A DNA stretch of 14,540 nt from JAZQUM01 sp045631305. GTDB taxonomy: Bacteria > Bacillota > Clostridia > Oscillospirales > Oscillospiraceae. The stretch's first letter is position 1; every line of letters starts with the position of its first letter. Position numbers and translations under genes: made by a program. Under the pieces are notes generated by a model. That model saw only the letters and a program-made list of their open reading frames with translations. It searched no databases and had not been told where the DNA came from. Below are positions 6,776 to 12,352 of the stretch, in pieces. The stretch spans positions 1 to 14,540 of the forward strand of contig JAZQUM010000016.1 in NCBI GenBank assembly GCA_045631305.1, in the 5' to 3' direction.

Positions 6776-8872
6776 TTACTCCACGCCGCGGTAGAAAAGT
6801 CCGCGGGTCATGTTCTGGGGCGGCTGGGAAGAGCCGTCCATATAGCCCTTCAGAATGGCGGCGCACTCGGCGCCGGACTCGGTGGTAAAACGAAGGCGGG
6901 CATAGGAAAGACCCAAAGACGTAAAGTCATTTGCCTTGTCGCCAAGATAAAGAACATGGGCGTTTTCAATCTCGTTGCGGCAGCCGAAAGCGCTCATCAG
7001 GGGGAAGCGCTCGCCGGTGCGGTCGGTGAGATAGTGGGGGCCATCCTTGCAGGAGCAGCCCACTTCGTTGCAGATGACGCAGTTTTCCATAATCATCAGC
7101 GGCAGGCGGCCGTAAACAATGGCTTCTGCCTCCACGCATTTTTTCAGATCGCGGATCTGCTCACGGCGCAGCTCGAAGGAAACGGTGGCGGAAAGAAGAC
7201 CTTCGTCCTTCAAAAATTCCATGGAGCCGGAGTTGAAGACATTCAGCCCAAAGTCGCCACGGACGGGGATGTCTGCTGCCTTGGCAAGGGAGAGATGGCC
7301 GATATTGCCTGCGGCGCAGGATGCGGTGCCCAGCGCCTTGGCTTCTTTCAAAAGGGAAATGAGGTGCTCTTCGTCCTGATCCTTCCAGACGCGGGGAAGA
7401 AGGGCGCAAAGCTCCGTTTCTTCGTGGGCCAGGGACAGGGGCATCTCATGGAGCTTTTCCAGCGGGAAATAGAGAATGGCGGGGCGCAGGGCGCAGAGTT
7501 CCGCCGTCATCTGTTTGGGGTCTGCCACGGAGCAGGTATAGCGGGGGAGGATGGAGCTGTTTTTGCTCTTGCCGGGAGCAGTATAGGGGAAGCTGCGGCG
7601 GGCGGGAGGCGCGGTGCGCTTTTCTTCCAGCGCGGCAAGCGCTTCACGGCGCAGCGCATTCACGGCGGATGCACTGAGGGAAAGTCCCTCGTCCACATCG
7701 GCGGTGCAGTTTTCCAAAGTGAAGGCGGTGCCGCCCGTTTTCTGCAGACGGGCACAGAGCTCTTCCGCTGTCACAGCGCGGTTTCGCGCTTCTTCGGGCA
7801 CAGCGCCCGTCACGGTGATGGTGTTGCCTGCTTCATCCCACGCGGTAAGGGAAATAGCTTTGCCGCGTTTTACCTGCAGGTCGAAAAAGACGCTGACGGT
7901 GCGGCGGTCTTCTTTTTCATAAAGGGCACGGGCCGCAGCAAAAAGCTCGGTAGGCTCAGGCATATTTTCAGGACGGGTACCAAACATGTGAGGGCCCTTT
8001 TTGCCCTGATAGTACCCATCGGTAAAGCCGCTGCGGGAGAATGCATCCGCAAGGTCACGGTGCTCTTTTGCCGTGGGGCAGCGGTTTTCTTTGAGAATGC
8101 GGGAATAGATATCGGTGATGACAGCTACGTATTCGGGTCGCTTCATGCGCCCTTCCAGTTTCAGGCATGCAACACCCATTTCCCCCATTTCCACCGCGTA
8201 GTCCGCAAGGCAGGAATCCTTGAGACTTAAGGGGTAGCCTTTGTCATTGCCGTCCACACTGTAGGGAAGGCGGCAAGGCTGGGCACAGCGGCCGCGGTTG
8301 CCGCTGCGGGAGCCGATGAGGGCGCTCATAGCGCACTGACCGGAATAGCACATGCAAAGTGCGCCGTGGAGGAAGGTCTCAATTTCAATGGGAGAATTGC
8401 TGCAGATGTGCCCGATCTCCTCGCGGCTCATTTCGCGGGCGAGGACGGCCCGCTCCATGCTAAGGCGCGCTGCTTCCTTCACGCCACCCAAAGTGAAAAG
8501 GCTCATCTGGGTGCTGGCGTGCAGCGGCACATCGGGCACTGCTTTTTTGAGCATGGCAAGAACGCCCCAATCCTGCACCAGAATGGCATCCACGCCGGCG
8601 TCGCTTGCCATGCGGGCAATGCGTGCGCACTCGGTGAGTTCACGGTCGGTGACAAGGGTGTTGAGGGTCAGATAGACTTTTACCCCGCGCAGATGGCAGT
8701 AAGCCACAGCCCGGGGAAAGCTTTCATCATCGAAATTTTTGGCGCTTCGGCGGGCATTGAAGGCCCCTGCGCCCATGTACACAGCGTCTGCTCCGCTCTG
8801 GACCGCCGCCACCATGGAATCCCACGAGCCGGCGGGAGCGAGAAGCTCGGCGCGCTTAGCGCTTGTTGCCAT
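6776..8872 (-). CDS. U32 family 'peptidase', RlhA-like (probable RNA hydroxylation)
   Basis: The 698-residue protein starts with the U32 signature AELLAPAGSWDSMVAAVQSG and a TIM-barrel-like N-terminal half. It has FLHGALCMCYSGQC, IGSRSGNRGRCAQPCRLPY and VACLKLEGRMKRPEYVA, and then a long C-terminal part of the DUF3656 type. Cys173, Cys180, Cys196 and Cys236 have almost the spacing of the four [4Fe-4S] ligands reported for UbiU. Length and layout match E. coli RlhA (YdcP), needed for hydroxylation of 23S rRNA C2501, better than the short U32 proteins (TrhP/YegQ). Peptidase activity is therefore doubtful. A second Cys-rich patch, NCVICNEVGCSC, lies near the C-terminus. The ATG overlaps the zapA end by 17 bp and lacks a good ribosome binding site, suggesting translational coupling. 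Confidence 0.88.
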   Translation of the reverse strand: MATSAKRAELLAPAGSWDSMVAAVQSGADAVYMGAGAFNARRSAKNFDDESFPRAVAYCHLRGVKVYLTLNTLVTDRELTECARIARMASDAGVDAILVQDWGVLAMLKKAVPDVPLHASTQMSLFTLGGVKEAARLSMERAVLAREMSREEIGHICSNSPIEIETFLHGALCMCYSGQCAMSALIGSRSGNRGRCAQPCRLPYSVDGNDKGYPLSLKDSCLADYAVEMGEMGVACLKLEGRMKRPEYVAVITDIYSRILKENRCPTAKEHRDLADAFSRSGFTDGYYQGKKGPHMFGTRPENMPEPTELFAAARALYEKEDRRTVSVFFDLQVKRGKAISLTAWDEAGNTITVTGAVPEEARNRAVTAEELCARLQKTGGTAFTLENCTADVDEGLSLSASAVNALRREALAALEEKRTAPPARRSFPYTAPGKSKNSSILPRYTCSVADPKQMTAELCALRPAILYFPLEKLHEMPLSLAHEETELCALLPRVWKDQDEEHLISLLKEAKALGTASCAAGNIGHLSLAKAADIPVRGDFGLNVFNSGSMEFLKDEGLLSATVSFELRREQIRDLKKCVEAEAIVYGRLPLMIMENCVICNEVGCSCKDGPHYLTDRTGERFPLMSAFGCRNEIENAHVLYLGDKANDFTSLGLSYARLRFTTESGAECAAILKGYMDGSSQPPQNMTRGLFYRGVE

Positions 8873-9179
8873 TCTGCTGGAGCTTGAAGAGCTGGCGGCG
8901 CAGTTCGGAAGCCTCGTTCTTGGCCTTGGCTGCTTCGTCCAGATAATCCTTCAGCTGGCGGCGCAGGGCTTCAGCGGATTCCTGTGCCTTGAAAAGTTCA
9001 TCTGCGATGTTCACAGCGGAGAGGATGGCGGCATCGGTGCGGCCTACGCGGGCGCTGTCCAGAATTTCGCTCATCTTGCCATCTACATAGCTGCCTACCT
9101 TCTGCATGTAGGAAGGTGCTTCTTCAGCCACCAGAGTGTACTCAGAGCCGCAGATGTTGATAACGACACGGTTTTCCAT
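8856..9179 (-). CDS. zapA: Cell division protein ZapA
   Basis: Small FtsZ-binding protein that cross-links and stabilises the Z-ring. The 107 residues begin MENRVVINICGSEYTLVAEE, the N-terminal beta-hairpin head of ZapA. SYMQKVGSYVDGKMSEI and the helix containing TDAAILSAVNIADELFKAQ follow, then a C-terminal coiled coil (about 65-103, rich in Glu, Lys, Ala and Leu) that forms the dimer/tetramer stalk. ATG at 9179 with AAGGAGGA upstream. It is the first gene of the minus-strand run and overlaps the U32 gene, an arrangement seen in many clostridia. Confidence 0.95.
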   Translation of the reverse strand: MENRVVINICGSEYTLVAEEAPSYMQKVGSYVDGKMSEILDSARVGRTDAAILSAVNIADELFKAQESAEALRRQLKDYLDEAAKAKNEASELRRQLFKLQQNGNKR

Positions 9180-9264
9180 AAAAAAGTCCTCCTTATGTTT
9201 CTATCTTTTTGGGATAGACCGTTAAAAATGGCAATACTTCTACCATTTTAGAATATGACACTTT

Positions 9265-9293
9265 ATTATAACACAAAAAATCAATATGTGAAA
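9265..9293 (-). promoter_or_regulatory. Promoter of zapA
   Basis: On the minus strand: TTTCAC (9293-9288), 17-bp spacer containing a T6 run, then a perfect TATAAT (9270-9265) preceded by TGT, an extended -10. The start would be near 9258, leaving an 80-base untranslated leader. That leader can form two small hairpins: AAAATGG/CCATTTT (9225-9231 with 9243-9249) and TCTATC/GATAGA (9200-9205 with 9213-9218). Confidence 0.75.
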
Positions 9294-9300
9294 CATATTG
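9282..9300. repeat. Inverted repeat over the zapA -35 element
   Basis: CAATATGT-GAA-ACATATTG: perfect 8-bp arms around a three-base centre. It covers the -35 hexamer of the zapA promoter and sits upstream of the divergent DnaD promoter. There is no T tract after it, so it is not a terminator; a regulator-binding operator is the likelier meaning, but no regulator is identified. Confidence 0.7.
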
Positions 9301-9314
9301 TGCTGCGGCTTTCA

Positions 9315-9351
9315 ATAATTTTCGGCACTAAAAAGAGGGCTCGAAAATTAT
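9315..9351. repeat. Inverted repeat upstream of the DnaD-gene promoter
   Basis: ATAATTTTCG (9315-9324) and CGAAAATTAT (9342-9351): perfect 10-bp arms separated by 17 bases, so the half-sites lie about 27 bp, or 2.5 turns, apart centre to centre. The right arm ends two bases before the -35 of the plus-strand promoter, the place for an activator or repressor site. It has no matching partner in the rest of the window that I could see. Confidence 0.65.
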
Positions 9352-9353
9352 AG

Positions 9354-9382
9354 TTTACGGCAGGGGAAATATCATGTAGAAT
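9354..9382 (+). promoter_or_regulatory. Promoter of the DnaD/helicase-loader operon
   Basis: TTTACG (9354-9359), 17-bp spacer, TAGAAT (9377-9382). It fires away from the zapA promoter. The start would be near 9389 with a short leader to the ATG at 9416. Confidence 0.65.
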
Positions 9383-9415
9383 AATGATAGAAAATGGGGT
9401 GAAAGGAGGCGCAGT

Positions 9416-10348
9416 ATGGCAGGTTATTTGCTCCATGTGGAAAAGAACGACCATATTACCCTCTCCCGCGGTGCGGTGAGCCGCCTTTTGAAGGCGGGTA
9501 ACGGCGACGCCGCCCTTTTGTATCTGGCTATCCTCGCTCAGCAGGGCAGCGCCCATTCCGATGCGGTGGAGCAGCTCCTTGGCTGGGATCAGCGCCGTCT
9601 GTCCGATGCCCGCGCAAGCCTTGAAAAAAGCGGGCTTCTCACCGTCAGCGCACCTGTTGCACAGGTGGAAGAGGCAGCTGAGCGCCCCAACTATACGCAA
9701 AATGACGTGGTGAACGTACTGCAGAGCGACGGAACTTTTGCAGGTCTGCTCTCTGCTGTGGAAAGCCTTCTGGGCTTTCGCCTCACCACCCCCGATATGC
9801 AGATCCTGCTGAATCTCTACCGCGGCCTTGCGCTGCCGGCGGACGTCATTTATCTGCTTGTGAGCTATTGTAAAGGCGAAGTGGCAGAAAAAAGCGGCGC
9901 ATCCCGCCGACTTTCCCTTGCCTATGTGGAAAAAGTGGGTTATGAATGGCATCGCTGTGGGGTAGACACACAGGAAGAAGCCAACCGCTATATTACCCGC
10001 CGTCAGGCGCAGCGGCAAAAACTGCCCCGCTACATGCAAATTCTTGGCTTGGGAGATCGCAAACCCTCCACCACGGAAGATAAATACCTCATGGCATGGA
10101 TTGAAGCCGGGTTTGACGAAGATCTCATCGCCCTAGCTTACGATAAGACCGTGGTGCACTGCAAGGAGCTGCGCTGGGGTTATATGAACGGCATTTTGAA
10201 GCGCTGGATGGAAAAAGGTGTGCGCACGGCAGCAGATGCCATGGCTTTGGATGCTCCGGAAAAGAAGGGCACACAGACTGCACAGCCTCAGAAACAAGAA
10301 ATGGATCGCATGAAGGAATACCTTCAGAAGCTTCACGGAAAATCTTAA
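9416..10348 (+). CDS. DnaD-domain replication initiation protein
   Basis: Firmicutes primosome component that remodels DNA and helps load the replicative helicase at oriC or restart sites. In the 310-residue product the N-terminal part (about 15-85, with SRLLKAGNGDAALLYLAILA and RRLSDARASLEKSGLL) looks like a winged-helix DNA-binding/oligomerisation domain. The part around 125-190 and the C-terminal part (about 225-275, with AWIEAGFDEDLIALAYDKTV, then ELRWGYMNGILKRWMEKGV) match the DnaB_2/DnaD-domain pattern, including the Y-x-N-G-I-L-x-x-W core. The tail is Lys/Gln-rich. ATG with AAAGGAGG upstream. A helicase-loader gene follows after 15 bp, the usual clostridial pairing. It is a DnaD-like protein rather than a proven DnaD or DnaB orthologue. 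Confidence 0.9.
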   Translation: MAGYLLHVEKNDHITLSRGAVSRLLKAGNGDAALLYLAILAQQGSAHSDAVEQLLGWDQRRLSDARASLEKSGLLTVSAPVAQVEEAAERPNYTQNDVVNVLQSDGTFAGLLSAVESLLGFRLTTPDMQILLNLYRGLALPADVIYLLVSYCKGEVAEKSGASRRLSLAYVEKVGYEWHRCGVDTQEEANRYITRRQAQRQKLPRYMQILGLGDRKPSTTEDKYLMAWIEAGFDEDLIALAYDKTVVHCKELRWGYMNGILKRWMEKGVRTAADAMALDAPEKKGTQTAQPQKQEMDRMKEYLQKLHGKS

Positions 10349-10363
10349 AAGGAGGGAAAGAAC

Positions 10364-11347
10364 GTGGGATACGACGGCAAGATCATGCGCCGGGCGCGGG
10401 AGCACTTTGATGCGGATAAGGCCCGCCGCGCAGCAGCCTTTGAAGAAAAACGTCATAGAATTTACACTACCATCCCCCGTGTGGAAGAGATCGACAGCGA
10501 TCTTCGCACCACCCTTTCCCGCATCATTGCTTCTGCCATGCGCCGCGGCACCGATCCCGGTCCTGCCATCCGCGCGCTGCGGGAGGAAAACCTTGCTCTG
10601 CAGCGGGAGCGGGCTGCGCATCTGATAGCGGCCGGTTACCCGGAAGATTATCTGGAAGAAAAGCCCAACTGCGCCCTCTGCGGCGACACGGGTCACCGGG
10701 AAAATGGCGAGCTCTGCCGCTGCCTCATGGAATATTACACCCGGGAGCAGAATAAAGAACTTTCCCGCCTGCTGGATCTGGGTGGCCAGAGCTTTGATAC
10801 CTTCTCCTTCGATTATTACGATGAGCGTCCCTGGCCTGATCAGGGTGTGTCTCCCCGCAAGAATATGGAGATCATCTACGAGATCTGCGCAAGCTACGCC
10901 CACAATTTCTCCCCCAACAGCGATAATCTCCTGTTTTACGGCGGCAGTGGTCTGGGCAAGACCTTCCTTTCTGCCTGCATTGCAGGAGAGGTCAGCGAAA
11001 AGGGCTATTCCGTGGTGTATGATACCGCGACCAGCATCTTTGCTGCCTTTGAAGATAAGAAGTTCAACCGCGACAGTGAGGATGGCAGTACCGACCGCAT
11101 CATGAAGTGCGACCTTCTGATCATGGACGATCTTGGCACCGAAATGACCACGGGCTTTGTCCAAAGTGCCCTTTATCAGATCGTCAATACCCGCATCATG
11201 AAGAACAAGGCCACTATCATCAGCACCAACCTCACCCCCGATGAGATCGGCCGCCGCTATGCCCGCCAGATCCAGTCCCGTCTGGAAGGCGAGTACGAAG
11301 TGCTGCCCTTCTTCGGCGAAGACATCCGTAAACTGAAAAAGAGATAA
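10364..11347 (+). CDS. DnaI/DnaC-like helicase loader ATPase
   Basis: AAA+ ATPase that loads the replicative helicase on single-stranded DNA. The 327 residues comprise an N-terminal helical region, a zinc-binding knuckle CALCGDTG...LCRC (Cys103, 106, 118, 120) as in DnaI, then an AAA+ domain. That domain has Walker A GGSGLGKT (193-200), Walker B LLIMDD (251-256), sensor-1 STN (287-289), and a box with TPDEIGRRYARQIQSRL that should supply the arginine finger. The start codon is GTG at 10364, with AGGAGG eight bases upstream; no closer ATG is as good. IS21-type IstB proteins share the AAA+ core but lack the Cys knuckle, and no transposase is nearby. It ends the operon, followed at once by a terminator. 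Confidence 0.93.
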   Translation: MGYDGKIMRRAREHFDADKARRAAAFEEKRHRIYTTIPRVEEIDSDLRTTLSRIIASAMRRGTDPGPAIRALREENLALQRERAAHLIAAGYPEDYLEEKPNCALCGDTGHRENGELCRCLMEYYTREQNKELSRLLDLGGQSFDTFSFDYYDERPWPDQGVSPRKNMEIIYEICASYAHNFSPNSDNLLFYGGSGLGKTFLSACIAGEVSEKGYSVVYDTATSIFAAFEDKKFNRDSEDGSTDRIMKCDLLIMDDLGTEMTTGFVQSALYQIVNTRIMKNKATIISTNLTPDEIGRRYARQIQSRLEGEYEVLPFFGEDIRKLKKR

Positions 11348-11378
11348 AAAAAGAGGCCGCCCGAGCGGCCTCTTTTTT
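11347..11378 (+). terminator. Intrinsic terminator after the helicase-loader gene
   Basis: AAGAGGCCGC (11351-11360), loop CCGA, GCGGCCTCTT (11365-11374), a 10-bp GC-rich stem extended by A4/T4 pairs, then a run of T. The A tract on the other side would also allow it to act on the minus strand, though no minus-strand gene ends here. Confidence 0.95.
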
Positions 11379-11384
11379 CTCGTT

Positions 11385-11410
11385 GCTTTACCATCCAAAA
11401 GGTGGTAAGC
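11385..11410 (+). repeat. Bulged hairpin between the terminator and plsY
   Basis: GCTTTACCATCC (11385-11396) pairs with GGTGGTAAGC (11401-11410) around an AAAA loop, giving 10 base pairs with two single-T bulges at 11389 and 11394. There is no T tract after it, so it is not a second terminator. It overlaps the only visible promoter-like sequence for plsY, so it may be an operator or simply chance. Confidence 0.5.
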
Positions 11411-11416
11411 TAATAT
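11387..11416 (+). promoter_or_regulatory. Weak candidate promoter for plsY
   Basis: TTTACC (11387-11392), 18-bp spacer, TAATAT (11411-11416), each four of six to consensus. A TATACT at 11420-11425 has no matching -35. plsY must start its own transcript here because a strong terminator lies just upstream, so some promoter is expected in 11380-11450. Confidence 0.35.
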
Positions 11417-11460
11417 CAGTATACTGGGAGTGTGTGCCGGTATCGGAAAGGACAGATGAC

Positions 11461-12063
11461 ATGGAAATCATGAAGTATGCACTGAGTCTTATCATTGGTT
11501 ATCTTTTTGGCTCTATCTGTGTGGCCGTGCTGTTCACCCGCTATAAATATCGTGAAGATGTGCGCGATAACGGCAGCGGCAATGCAGGCGCTACCAATGT
11601 AGCCCGGGTATACGGCTTCAAGGCAGGTATCATCACATTCCTCGGCGATGCGCTGAAAACGGTGTTGGGCGCGGGTATCGGCTGGCTTCTGGCCGGTGAA
11701 ATGGGCCTGGTGCTGGGCACAGCGGGCGCTATCGTAGGCCATTGTTTCCCTATCTTTTTCGGATTCCGCGGCGGCAAGGGTGTCAGCGTGGGCGCAGCGT
11801 TGGCGCTGATCGCAGATCCTCTGGGCGGCATCATGTCGCTGACTGTTTTTGCGATTCTGGCATTTTCCACCCGCATCGTATCCCTCTCTTCCATGATCGC
11901 CTCCGCTTTGTTCCCTGTGTTCTGCCTGATTCAGGGTGTCAGCGGTCCCCGTCTGTATCTCGGTATTTTCGGTGCGGCCCTGGTGGTCTTTATGCACCGC
12001 TCCAATATCCGCCGCCTGATCCGCGGAGAAGAAAAGAAGTTCTCCGCCGGCAAGAAAAAGTGA
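11461..12063 (+). CDS. plsY: Acyl-phosphate:glycerol-3-phosphate acyltransferase PlsY
   Basis: Integral membrane enzyme that transfers the acyl group from acyl-phosphate to sn-glycerol-3-phosphate, the first step of phospholipid synthesis in most Gram-positives. The 200-residue product has several membrane segments and the three family motifs: GYLFGSI (13-19), DNGSGNAGATNVARVYG (36-52) and GHCFPIFFGFRGGKGVS (93-109), the last with the Gly/Lys-rich phosphate-binding loop. The C-terminal HRSNIRRLIRGEEKKF tail is also typical. The ATG at 11461 follows AAAGGA; the frame is open 26 codons upstream, but these overlap the hairpin and promoter region and have no membrane or family sequence. It appears to be a single-gene unit. 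Confidence 0.96.
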   Translation: MEIMKYALSLIIGYLFGSICVAVLFTRYKYREDVRDNGSGNAGATNVARVYGFKAGIITFLGDALKTVLGAGIGWLLAGEMGLVLGTAGAIVGHCFPIFFGFRGGKGVSVGAALALIADPLGGIMSLTVFAILAFSTRIVSLSSMIASALFPVFCLIQGVSGPRLYLGIFGAALVVFMHRSNIRRLIRGEEKKFSAGKKK

Positions 12064-12075
12064 TTCTGGGAAAAT

Positions 12076-12088
12076 GTGAAACTTTCAC
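12076..12088. repeat. Short palindrome GTGAAA-C-TTTCAC
   Basis: Perfect 6-bp arms around one base, 12 bp after the plsY stop and about 20 bp upstream of the aromatic operon -35. The arms equal the two parS half-sites but in reversed order, so it is not a parS site. As a hairpin it would have an impossible one-base loop, so if it matters it is as a protein site on duplex DNA. Confidence 0.4.
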
Positions 12089-12106
12089 GCTTTAATGAAA
12101 TACTGT

Positions 12107-12135
12107 TTGACAACCGCAGATCGCGGGAGTAAAAT
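12107..12135 (+). promoter_or_regulatory. Promoter of the aromatic amino acid operon
   Basis: Perfect TTGACA (12107-12112), 17-bp spacer, TAAAAT (12130-12135): the strongest-looking promoter in the window. The start should fall near 12142. The spacer contains CCGC-AGATC-GCGG (12114-12126), a short inverted repeat that could bind a regulator between the hexamers. A strong constitutive promoter followed by a leader with a terminator is what attenuation control needs. Confidence 0.88.
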
Positions 12136-12167
12136 AAACGCAAGATAATAGGGAAGGATGCTTTTCG

Positions 12168-12227
12168 ATGATGAACACTACCCTTCGTTTTGCATACGGC
12201 TATTACTTTTACTTTTTTAAGAAGTAA
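12168..12227 (+). CDS. Phe/Tyr-rich leader peptide of the aromatic operon
   Basis: A 19-codon reading frame, MMNTTLRFAYGYYFYFFKK, with GGGAAGGA nine bases upstream of the first ATG; the second ATG at 12171 is the alternative start. Eight of the ten residues from Phe8 to Phe17 are aromatic: four Phe (codons at 12189, 12207, 12213, 12216) and four Tyr (12195, 12201, 12204, 12210). The peptide ends just before an RNA switch. It plays the part of PheL in enterobacteria: ribosomes stall in it when charged tRNA-Phe or tRNA-Tyr is scarce. The peptide itself probably has no function. No Trp codon is present, so tryptophan should not be sensed. Confidence 0.9.
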   Translation: MMNTTLRFAYGYYFYFFKK

Positions 12228-12332
12228 GAGTAATTTGTGGTGCCCAAACGAAAGGTGAAAGAACTCGAAGAAGTTCCTGATTTTACTGATTGAGCCACAC
12301 AGATTACCGTGATCTGTGTGGCTTTTACTTTT
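12182..12332 (+). promoter_or_regulatory. Ribosome-mediated Phe/Tyr transcription attenuator
   Basis: Exclusive RNA structures are visible. (1:2) A 15-bp hairpin of 12202-12216 with 12220-12234 (loop TTA, two U-G pairs) spans the last Tyr/Phe codons and the stop. (2:3) A 10-bp antiterminator pairs GTAATTTGTG (12230-12239) with CACAGATTAC (12298-12307), with one U-G pair. (3:4) The terminator stem is 12294-12304 with 12312-12322. Region 2 starts 3 bases after the leader stop codon. A ribosome at the stop would cover it and let the terminator form; one stalled on codons 12201-12213 would open 1:2 but leave 12230-12239 free to build the antiterminator. Two extra helices are possible: TTCGTTT (12184-12190) with AAACGAA (12246-12252), and GAACT/AGTTC (12261-12276). 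Confidence 0.87.
12292..12332 (+). terminator. Attenuator terminator before the DAHP synthase gene
   Basis: GCCACACAGAT (12294-12304) and ATCTGTGTGGC (12312-12322) form a perfect 11-bp stem with a 7-base loop, followed by TTTTACTTTT. It ends only 20 bases before the DAHP synthase start codon and 65 bases after the leader-peptide stop. It therefore regulates the downstream genes rather than ending plsY. Confidence 0.93.
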
Positions 12333-12352
12333 ATCCCCGGGAGGAAAAAATT

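Noticed and set aside
9180..9415. Strand switch next to replication genes as a possible oriC
   Set aside because: No DnaA box (TTATCCACA or close variants) is visible on either strand and there is no long AT-rich unwinding region or rpmH/dnaA/dnaN context. The parS sites suggest the origin is near, but not here.
10364..11347. IstB-type transposition helper ATPase
   Set aside because: The AAA+ core is shared with IstB, but the Cys knuckle, the DnaD-domain partner gene and the absence of a transposase or insertion-sequence ends favour a helicase loader.
12076..12088. Fourth parS site
   Set aside because: GTGAAACTTTCAC has the half-sites in the reverse order and lacks the central CACGTG, so ParB would not be expected to bind it as parS.
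12140..12352. T-box riboswitch in the aromatic leader
   Set aside because: No AGGGTGGNACCGCG box or stem I specifier loop was found; GTGGTGCCC at 12237-12245 is only a superficial likeness. The translated aromatic-rich frame and the three exclusive helices explain the region better.
12290..12352. In-frame N-terminal extension of DAHP synthase from TTG at 12290 (contains GFYFYPREE)
   Set aside because: The stretch is the terminator stem and T tract; there is no ribosome binding site before the TTG, while GGGAGGA precedes the ATG at 12353.
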